A stretch of DNA of 11,292 bases, taken from CAYXVB01 sp964467785 (GTDB lineage: Bacteria > Bdellovibrionota > UBA1018). Below, piece by piece: positions 5,835 through 11,292 of the stretch (the stretch's first letter is position 1; each line of letters opens with the position of its first letter). Location: positions 1 through 11,292 of the forward strand of contig CAYXVB010000119.1 in assembly GCA_964467785.1 (NCBI GenBank), read 5' to 3'. A model generated the notes under the pieces. The model saw only the letters and a list, made by a program, of their open reading frames with translations, was not told the origin of the DNA and ran no database searches. A program made the position numbers and the translations under genes.

Positions 5835-7412
5835 TTACTCGAATGTTTCGGCCCGGGCCGCGGCCCACGGACGCGCATAGGGGTAAGGGATGGGATCTTT
5901 GAAGAAAGCGTTGGGCTCGATGTATTCAAAGATTTCGCCGTAATGCTTGACCTCGGTCGAGCTCACCCGGCGTTGGATGTGCCAGGGACGAAACTGACTC
6001 GGATGCGACAAACCCGCCGCCCCCATCACTTCCAGGAAACTATGCAGCGTCGCCTTATGGAAATTGGCTACGCGCCGTGCTTTGTCCGAAACCACGAGAC
6101 CCTTGACCAACTCCGGATCCTGCGTGGCCACCCCGGTGGGACATGCGTTGGTATTGCAGCGCAGCGCCTGGATGCAACCGAGCGCAAACAACATCCCGCG
6201 CGCCGAATTGCAAATGTCCGCGCCGAGCGCGAGCTTAGCGGCGATGTTAAACCCCGTAGTGATCTTGCCTGATACGATGAGCCGGATCTGATCGCGGATT
6301 CCCGCGCCAACCAAGGAGTTATGAACAAAGATCAACGCGTCGTTGAGGGGTGTGCCCACGGAATTGGAGAACTCAAGCGGTGCCGCGCCCGTCCCTCCCT
6401 CCGCGCCATCGACGGTGATGAAGTCCGGCAGGATGCCGGTCTTGAGCATCGCTTTCACAATGGCAAGGAACTCGCGATGCTTGCCCAGGCAGAGCTTGAA
6501 GCCTACGGGCTTGCCGCCGGAAAGCTCGCGCAGACGCGCTACGAACTCGAGCAATCCCTCGGGCGTCGAGAATGCCGTGTGGGCCGGCGGCGAAATGACG
6601 TCTTTTCCCGGCACTACGCCGCGGATCTTGACGATTTCGGGCGTGAGCTTACTCGCCGGCAGGATTCCTCCATGCCCCGGCTTCGCGCCTTGGGAGAGCT
6701 TGATCTCGATCATCCTGACGTTGGGAAGCGTCGCGCGCTTCGCGAACTCCTCCGCGCTGAAGCTCCCGTCCGGGTTGCGGCAACCGAAGTACCCCGTGCC
6801 GATCTGCCAGGTCAGATCGCCCCCGCCTTCGAGATGGTAGGGACTGATCCCGCCTTCCCCCGTGCAATGCAAAAAGCCGCCCGCTTTGGAGCCTCGGTTG
6901 AGCGCGAGGATCGCGTTCTTGGAAAGCGAGCCGTAACTCATCGCGGAAATATTGAAGAGCGAAGCCGAATATGGCTGCTTGCAATCCTTGCCTCCGATGA
7001 GCACCCGCGGCGGTTCATGCGGCACGGGTTTAGGCGCGAGCGAGTGATTGATCCACTCGTAATCGATCCCGTAAACATCGGTTTGCGTGCCGAATGGGAT
7101 CGTGTCGGTCTCCCCTTTGGCGCGCTGATAGACCACCGAGCGGCGCTCACGGTTAAACGGCATCCCATCCCGGTTGGATTCGACGAAGTATTGATTGATC
7201 TCCGGCCGGATCATTTCCATGAGATAGCGCCCGTGCCCAAGCAGCGGGAAATTGCGCCGGATCGCGTGCTTGATTTGGACCATGTCATACACTCCGATGG
7301 CGATCAACGGCCCATAGAGCGCCGCCATCCACCAGGCCGCGGGCCAGAACCAGGCCAAGAGCGCGTTCAACGCCACCAGCGTCGCCGAAATGATCCAGAA
7401 CATCTTTCTCAT
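5835..7412 (-). CDS. Membrane-anchored FMN-binding glutamate synthase family protein (GltB central-domain-like)
   Basis: This 525-residue protein carries the FMN and iron-sulfur synthase domain of the glutamate synthase large subunit, without the glutaminase domain or the C-terminal beta-helix domain. Two hydrophobic helices at about 5-23 and 26-43 anchor it in the membrane. Conserved blocks are ISAMSYGSLSKNA at 155-167, TGEGGISPYH at 184-193, KLSQGAKPGHGGILP at 238-252, DGAEGGTGAAP at 335-345, and the 3Fe-4S cysteines C413, C419 and C424 with the C-X5-C-X4-C spacing of GltS, followed by PTGVATQ. It resembles the YerD/archaeal-type stand-alone synthase proteins, whose ammonia source and electron donor are mostly unproved. 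The ATG overlaps the upstream gene's TGA as ATGA, and AAGGAGG lies six bases before it. plsB starts 57 bases downstream on the same strand. Confidence 0.92.
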   Translation of the reverse strand: MRKMFWIISATLVALNALLAWFWPAAWWMAALYGPLIAIGVYDMVQIKHAIRRNFPLLGHGRYLMEMIRPEINQYFVESNRDGMPFNRERRSVVYQRAKGETDTIPFGTQTDVYGIDYEWINHSLAPKPVPHEPPRVLIGGKDCKQPYSASLFNISAMSYGSLSKNAILALNRGSKAGGFLHCTGEGGISPYHLEGGGDLTWQIGTGYFGCRNPDGSFSAEEFAKRATLPNVRMIEIKLSQGAKPGHGGILPASKLTPEIVKIRGVVPGKDVISPPAHTAFSTPEGLLEFVARLRELSGGKPVGFKLCLGKHREFLAIVKAMLKTGILPDFITVDGAEGGTGAAPLEFSNSVGTPLNDALIFVHNSLVGAGIRDQIRLIVSGKITTGFNIAAKLALGADICNSARGMLFALGCIQALRCNTNACPTGVATQDPELVKGLVVSDKARRVANFHKATLHSFLEVMGAAGLSHPSQFRPWHIQRRVSSTEVKHYGEIFEYIEPNAFFKDPIPYPYARPWAAARAETFE

Positions 7413-8752
7413 CCGTTTCCTCCTTGAATCGACAGCCCCGTCAGCTCCGCCATGCGCTCACACTGCCGCAATACTTCGGCCCGCTCCCTTCCCTGGGCGA
7501 ACATCACCGAAGCCCTGCCTCCCCGCGGGTGCACGAGCACTCCCCGAAACCAGCTCCCCTCGTCGCCCGCGCGCTCCCGAAACTCAATCCGGCTGAACGA
7601 GGACACTCGCTCCTCCTGATTACTGAAACCGCGGAGCGCCTTGCGCCGCACGCGAATCATCGGTGGATCCACCGTGATCTCCTGGGAACTCATCAGTTCC
7701 CTTGCCAGCAGGTAGACGACAACACTTATCCCCAGGCTCGGAATCAGCCTAAAAAAGCTCATCGGAACGATGACCCAGCCAAAGAGCGCAAGCGCGGTGA
7801 CAGCCACGATTCCTTGCCCGATCTGATGAAGGCGGGGATGTCCGGTCGTAAAAACGTTCCCTGGCGCCGGCGCGTCGACCGGAGCCGCGTTCATGGAGAC
7901 GGAAACCACCGCCTCTTCCCGCATGCCAAGATACGCCCTGAGCTCCCTGGCGATCGACAAGAGTCTATCGGTCGGCACCCAGTTCGGAACCACCACCTCA
8001 CGCCCACTTTCGAGCCTGATAACAAGCGCGCTGTGTCCGTGCTCGGAGGGTCCGGCCAAATTCAGATCATTGCCAAAAACTCTCGCAATTCGAGGAAAGA
8101 CCCTCGCGATTGCCTCCCTACCGCCAACGACTCGGACGTCCCGAATCTCCTCCAACGCGACCCGAGTCCCGTACATCTGCCCGGGACTTCGACGGATCCA
8201 AAGCGCGGAGCCATCCGACGTGGACCGGATTCGTGCCGGAAATACCCGGCTCGACAGAGTCGCCCAGAACAAGAAAAGGGCAAACGCCAGCGCGCCCGCT
8301 CCCATCCAGGCCATGGCGTTGACCAAACTCAGCTCATACTGAAACTCCCCGAGGTCATTCGAGGCCTGGAGATAACCGGAGACGATGCGCACTGCCTCAT
8401 GCTTTTCCCGGCTGTTCATGCTCGAAGCCCCCAGCCCGAGCCGATGACGCCCTGACAGGGAGTTGATCTCAAGCGCTCGCAGTGCTTTGGTCCGACCCCG
8501 GGGTTCCGCCCAGGCTATTTCCTGCACACCCTTGAGCCGAATCTCCTCCGCGAACAGCCCGCCCGCTGCACGGTTGATCAACGTGCAGTCCGGAGCCTGA
8601 CCCACCTGCGCGCGTCTGCAATTGAGCCGCGAGTCCTGCCACCCGCCAAAGAGAAACGCAGTACTGAAAGCTCCTAATAAGACCAGCGCAAAAAGAACAG
8701 TCCAAGGACTCCACTTGGATTTAAGCAGGATGTCGGGGCCGGACTGGCGCAT
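7409..8752 (-). CDS. Uncharacterised four-helix membrane protein
   Basis: I do not recognise this 447-residue protein. Hydrophobic helices are visible at about 17-36, 145-166, 313-332 and 335-352. Between helices 1 and 2 is a soluble segment of about 105 residues with two Cys (45 and 56), so a disulfide is possible if it faces outward. Between helices 2 and 3 and after helix 4 are segments of about 145 and 95 residues with alternating beta-strand-like patterns (ALWIRRSPGQ, SALVIRLESGREVVVPNWV, ITVDPPMIRVRRKAL). Two such strand-rich domains, each after a pair of helices, recall membrane proteins with PH-like domains, but this is only an impression. The ATG at 8750-8752 has no Shine-Dalgarno site and sits six bases after a TATGAT hexamer. 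Its TGA overlaps the ATG of the glutamate-synthase-like gene, so the two products are probably made together. Confidence 0.82.
   Translation of the reverse strand: MRQSGPDILLKSKWSPWTVLFALVLLGAFSTAFLFGGWQDSRLNCRRAQVGQAPDCTLINRAAGGLFAEEIRLKGVQEIAWAEPRGRTKALRALEINSLSGRHRLGLGASSMNSREKHEAVRIVSGYLQASNDLGEFQYELSLVNAMAWMGAGALAFALFLFWATLSSRVFPARIRSTSDGSALWIRRSPGQMYGTRVALEEIRDVRVVGGREAIARVFPRIARVFGNDLNLAGPSEHGHSALVIRLESGREVVVPNWVPTDRLLSIARELRAYLGMREEAVVSVSMNAAPVDAPAPGNVFTTGHPRLHQIGQGIVAVTALALFGWVIVPMSFFRLIPSLGISVVVYLLARELMSSQEITVDPPMIRVRRKALRGFSNQEERVSSFSRIEFRERAGDEGSWFRGVLVHPRGGRASVMFAQGRERAEVLRQCERMAELTGLSIQGGNG
7419..7425 (-). promoter_or_regulatory. Strong ribosome binding site for the glutamate-synthase-like gene
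   Basis: AAGGAGG six bases before the ATG at 7410-7412, located in the last codons of the upstream membrane-protein gene. With the ATGA stop/start overlap it shows that the downstream gene can be translated by reinitiation and by direct loading. Confidence 0.7.
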
Positions 8753-8758
8753 GGATCA

Positions 8759-8787
8759 ATCATACACGTAAACGCCAACTGTGGTAA
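8759..8787 (-). promoter_or_regulatory. Possible promoter of the membrane-protein operon (leaderless start)
   Basis: On the minus strand TTACCA (8782-8787, four of six -35 bases), a 17-base spacer and TATGAT (8759-8764, five of six -10 bases) end six bases before the ATG at 8750-8752. The arrangement matches the one seen before tatA. It lies in the 45-base gap between the divergent starts at 8752 and 8798, so the acetyltransferase promoter must overlap it or lie further inside the opposing gene. Confidence 0.4.
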
Positions 8788-8797
8788 AACATGCGCC

Positions 8798-9295
8798 ATG
8801 TCCACTCCGATATCCCCTTCGATCGACATTCGCCCCGCCACCAGCGACGACGCTCCGCTGGTGCTGTCCTTCATCCAAAAGCTCGCCGACTACGAAAAAC
8901 TCCGTCACGAATGCGTAGCCACTGTCGAAGGGCTCCGGGAAACCCTCTTCGGGCCGGAATCCCATGCTCGGGTCTTTCTTGCCTTCCATCACGGCCAGCC
9001 CGCCGGTTACGCGCTTTACTTTTTTAGCTACTCGACCTTCCTGGCCCGACCGGGAATCTACCTCGAGGATCTCTTCGTCGATCCCACGGTGCGGGGAGCG
9101 GGTATCGGCAAAGCCCTATTAAAAAGACTGGCCCGCGAAGTCGTGGAGCGCGGGTACGGCCGGCTTGAATGGAGCGTACTGGACTGGAACCAACCCGCGA
9201 TCGATTTTTATCGCGCGTTCGGCGCGCAGCCCATGAACGACTGGACGATGTTCCGCCTGTCCGGCGACGCGCTCAACGCTTTCGCGAAGCCCTGA
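8798..9295 (+). CDS. GNAT family N-acetyltransferase, spermidine/diamine acetyltransferase (SSAT)-like
   Basis: This 165-residue cytoplasmic enzyme transfers an acetyl group from acetyl-CoA to an amine. It has the full GNAT fold: IRPATSDDAP near the start (11-20), the beta4 strand with YLEDLFVDPTVRG at 88-100, the acetyl-CoA loop RGAGIGKALL at 99-108, WSVLDWNQPAIDFY at 125-138 and the closing GA-W-RL pattern (FGAQPMNDW, FRLSG). The YFFSYSTF...LEDLFV layout and overall order match the SSAT/diamine acetyltransferase branch, so polyamines or similar amines are the likely substrates, though many relatives act on other amines. The ATG at 8798 has no strong ribosome binding site. It is divergent from the membrane-protein gene (45 bases) and its last 23 bases overlap the end of convergent thiN. 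Confidence 0.92.
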   Translation: MSTPISPSIDIRPATSDDAPLVLSFIQKLADYEKLRHECVATVEGLRETLFGPESHARVFLAFHHGQPAGYALYFFSYSTFLARPGIYLEDLFVDPTVRGAGIGKALLKRLAREVVERGYGRLEWSVLDWNQPAIDFYRAFGAQPMNDWTMFRLSGDALNAFAKP

Positions 9296-9980
9296 CCGCG
9301 CGACGGGTATTGCTCCGTCCGCGGCGATCCGCCCCAGACACGATCGCCAGCAACACGCCCTTGCGGACTTGGATCCGCTGGCGCACGCTCGTGACCACAT
9401 TGCTCATACCCTGAGACGAGGGCTCAAGTTCCCCCTCGCTCAAGACGAAGCGAAACCCTTCGAGCGTCACTCCGGTCGCTGGTCCGCCCATCGCAAAAAC
9501 CGAAACTCCAGTTCCACGCGGATAGCTCATCCGCAAGGACTTGAGACCCGCGGCCGTCCAGCGATAGTCGTGCGTCTCGTCAATCGCGCGGATCTCTCCC
9601 AGAGTCTTTGCCACGCGGGCCAGTTCGGTGAGGTCCATCAGGGTCGCCAGCTGTTGATCTGGCCGGCCCCCCGTCACGCCCAGACATACAATTTCTGTCG
9701 CTCCAGCCATGAGCGCCAATGCAAGGCCGTAGTGAAGATCACTGAGGTCCTTTTCCACCGGGAGCGTGAGATGAGGCACCCGTCCCAATTGCCGGGTCGA
9801 GCCTTTGAGGCTGTCCCAGTCGCCGGTGGCGAGATCGACTCGAGCGCCGATACGAACAAGCTCATTCAGTCCCCCATCAAGACCGATGACCAGATCTTTG
9901 GAGCCGATTTTAAGCTTCGGCCAGAGTCGCTTTAAGGCGCCTGGACTGTCGAAATGGGAGCCAACAAGAATGGACCTCAT
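9273..9980 (-). CDS. thiN: Thiamine pyrophosphokinase (thiamine diphosphokinase)
   Basis: This 235-residue cytoplasmic enzyme (EC 2.7.6.2) transfers pyrophosphate from ATP to thiamine, giving thiamine diphosphate. Catalytic-domain motifs are GLDGG at 33-37, GDWDS at 53-57 (usually GDFDS), KDLSDLHYGLALA at 77-89, GVTGGRPDQ at 101-109 (usually GGR-DH) and the C-terminal thiamine-binding beta domain with VTLEGFRFVL at 171-180 and GMSNVV at 191-196. Length is slightly above typical because of an Arg-rich tail from about residue 218. The ATG at 9978-9980 is preceded by GAGGA at five bases. The last 23 bases overlap the end of the acetyltransferase gene. The gene lies 186 bases downstream of valS on the same strand. 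No TPP riboswitch is visible before it. Confidence 0.9.
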   Translation of the reverse strand: MRSILVGSHFDSPGALKRLWPKLKIGSKDLVIGLDGGLNELVRIGARVDLATGDWDSLKGSTRQLGRVPHLTLPVEKDLSDLHYGLALALMAGATEIVCLGVTGGRPDQQLATLMDLTELARVAKTLGEIRAIDETHDYRWTAAGLKSLRMSYPRGTGVSVFAMGGPATGVTLEGFRFVLSEGELEPSSQGMSNVVTSVRQRIQVRKGVLLAIVSGADRRGRSNTRRAVRASRKR

Positions 9981-10166
9981 CTGATCCTCATCTTAGTCGC
10001 CTCAGTCGCCATTTCGGTCACCATCTGTGGGCCCCTGAGGCACCTGACTTTGATACCTTTGATGCCATTGGGCTAAAGGGACTTTTTGGGGACTTTTGAA
10101 AAGTCCCATTAGCCCAACAGGCCGAGCCAAAACCTCTGCCCCCTCGATCAAAAATACCCTTTTCAA
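9981..10166. other. Intergenic spacer between valS and thiN
   Basis: This is the longest gap in the window. I see no coding frame and no tRNA. It holds the inverted repeat at 10068-10117, a short direct repeat of TTTGAT (10050-10064) and, next to thiN, its ribosome binding site. No convincing promoter for thiN can be picked out, so thiN may depend on read-through from valS. Confidence 0.6.
10068..10117. repeat. 19-bp imperfect inverted repeat with duplicated inner arm
   Basis: Arms 10068-10086 and 10099-10117 pair over 19 positions with a single A-A mismatch (TTGGGCTAA-A-GGGACTTTT against AAAAGTCCC-A-TTAGCCCAA), closing a 12-base loop. The loop contains a second copy of GGGACTTTT (10089-10097), so the right arm could pair with either copy. 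Located 50 bases after the valS stop, it could end valS transcription or protect its 3' end, but neither strand has a T-tract after the stem. A dispersed repeat element is the alternative. Confidence 0.75.
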
Positions 10167-11292
10167 TCAAACGCCCTTCGAACCGATGGACTCCAATCGC
10201 TTCTTCGCCGCCTCAAGTTCGGCCAGCTTGGCCAAAAAGTCGCGCTCACGGGCACGCTCTTTTTCAACCAGCTGAGCCGGAGCTTTTGAAATGAANNNNN
10301 NNNNNTGAAAGTCTCCTGCGAGAGTTTGTTCCGAACGAATGCGAGGTCGCCGGCGACTTTCTCGATTTCCTTGGCCAATCGCTGCGTCTCGGCCGTCACG
10401 TCGACGATGCCTGCCAGTGGGATACGAAGCTCGACCGAGGGCTTCAAAATCGGAATCACCGCCTCGAACTGGCCTTCCCCCGATGTCTTTTCCAGCGCCC
10501 CGATACGGGCCACGGCCTTGAGCTGCGGCAGATACCGAGTGAGAGTCGCCTCGGCCTCAGCCGACGCCTTCACGTAGCGGACCGTCAACTCCACGCGCGG
10601 AGAGATATTGTTTTCGCCGCGGAAATTGCGGATCGCTTCGATCACCGCGCGCAGGGCGCCGATCTCGGTTTCCGCCGTTTCGCTCACCCATTCCTGGCGT
10701 GCCTTCGGCCACTCCTGGAATATGAGAGTCATGACCGGCGCCTTGCCATCCCGCATGCGGACCGGCGTATTGGCCTCAGCTTTCCACGGAAGCGACTGCC
10801 AGAGTTCCTCGGTCACGAACGGCGCGATCGGGTGCAAGAGTCGGAAGAAAGTCTCGAGCACCGCATGCATCGTGTACAGCGTTTCTTCGGCCACCGCGCC
10901 GCCCTCGCGGAACGGGAGCTTGGAGAGCTCGCCCAGGCGAAATCATAAAGCGCCTGGGTGGACTCATTGATCTCGAACTGAGCGAAGCCCTTCTCCACCA
11001 CCGGAGTCACGCGCGCCAGACGCGAGAGGATCCAAGCGTTGTGCGGAGCAAGTTTTCCACGGCGCACCTCAAGCCACTTCCAGACGCCGCCCTCGGGCGC
11101 CGTGACCTTCATCGCGTCTTGCTGGAGGTGGAAGAACTTCGTCGCGTTCCAGATTTTGTTGCAGAACGCGCGGTATCCCTCCACGCGGTCGACGGAAAGC
11201 TTGATGTCTCGGCCCTGGCCCGCCATCGCGGCGAGCGTAAAGCGCAAAGAGTCCGCCCCGTGCTGGTCGCAAACGACCAGCGGGTCGATCAC
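10167..11292 (-). CDS. valS: Valyl-tRNA synthetase, C-terminal part, with two frame breaks (5' partial)
   Basis: This is the C-terminal third of ValRS (EC 6.1.1.9), which charges tRNA-Val. The gene enters at the window edge just after the KMSKS region, with VIDPLVVCDQHGADSLRFTL and GRDIKLSVDRVEGYR, IWNATKF (end of the catalytic core). The anticodon-binding domain follows (INESTQALYDFAW, LLHPIAPFVTEELWQ, FRGENNISPRVEL), and then the C-terminal coiled coil (FISKAPAQLVEKERARERDF ... to GSKGV). The TGA is at 10167-10169. Two breaks interrupt the frame. At 10931-10935 the frame changes after YDFAW and resumes at ELSKLPFREGG, missing about eight residues that ValRS normally has there. At 10296-10305 ten Ns break the frame again, but the flanks share TTCA and join in frame when merged. 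The protein is probably intact in the organism, at least at the second site. Confidence 0.93.
10296..10305. other. Assembly gap (10 Ns) inside valS
   Basis: Ten undetermined bases. On the coding strand the left flank ends ACTTTCA and the right flank begins TTCATTTC. Collapsing the shared TTCA and dropping the Ns gives codons for ETFISKAPAQ, the expected ValRS sequence, so the real gap is probably zero or negative in length. Confidence 0.85.

Noticed and set aside
6321..7427. Long plus-strand open frame of 368 codons
   Set aside because: Antisense to the glutamate-synthase-like gene with its intact cysteine cluster; the antisense product is Arg-rich and unlike any family.
7424..8455. Long plus-strand open frame of 343 codons
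   Set aside because: Antisense to the membrane-protein gene, whose hydrophobic helices and ATGA coupling support the minus strand. The antisense product is Pro/Arg-rich with no recognisable domain.
9981..10067. Possible TPP riboswitch in front of thiN
   Set aside because: The conserved CUGAGA and related core elements of the TPP aptamer are not present in the thiN strand.

Overview
The window is a gene-dense piece of a bacterial chromosome with high GC and GC-rich third codon positions. It looks like a draft or metagenome scaffold, because a run of 10 Ns sits inside valS. Gene content is mostly housekeeping. Nothing in it fixes the phylum. The mix of a membrane-anchored FMN glutamate-synthase-like protein, a PlsB-type acyltransferase, poor Shine-Dalgarno sites at some starts and a Pro/Thr-rich surface tail would fit a Verrucomicrobiota/PVC-type organism, but that is a weak inference. 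I see no phage, insertion sequence, CRISPR array, tRNA or rRNA.

Layout, left to right. (1) 1-270 (+): a Pro/Thr-rich C-terminal tail of a protein that starts before the window. (2) 316-2295 (-): a two-gene operon of a methyltransferase with an N-terminal signal-peptide-like segment, then a two-domain ChrA chromate transporter. (3) 2255-3087 (+): tatA and hpt. The tatA start overlaps head-to-head with the methyltransferase start. (4) 3071-8752 (-): four genes, namely an unknown four-helix membrane protein, an FMN-binding glutamate-synthase-family protein joined to it by an ATGA overlap, a PlsB-like glycerol-3-phosphate acyltransferase, and gpsA overlapping plsB by 26 bases. (5) 8798-9295 (+): an SSAT-like GNAT acetyltransferase. 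(6) 9273-9980 (-): thiamine pyrophosphokinase. (7) 9981-10166: a spacer with a large imperfect inverted repeat. (8) 10167-11292 (-): the C-terminal third of valyl-tRNA synthetase, broken by one real or assembly-derived small deletion and by an N run that appears spurious.

Functional links. GpsA makes sn-glycerol 3-phosphate and PlsB acylates it, so these two overlapping genes form the entry to phospholipid synthesis. The methyltransferase-chrA pair could be an oxyanion-resistance or export unit (inference). TatA exports folded proteins, Hpt salvages purines and ThiN makes thiamine diphosphate. Genes are tightly packed: tail-to-tail overlaps at hpt/gpsA (17 bases) and GNAT/thiN (23 bases), and head-to-head overlap at tatA/methyltransferase (41 bases). 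Two starts (tatA and the gene starting at 8752) have promoter-like hexamers ending six bases before the start codon and no Shine-Dalgarno site, which suggests leaderless mRNAs.

I did not find a convincing new biological system. The best leads are the exported-looking methyltransferase next to ChrA, the unknown membrane protein coupled to the glutamate-synthase-like enzyme, and the inverted repeat at 10068-10117. The valS breaks look mainly like assembly issues.
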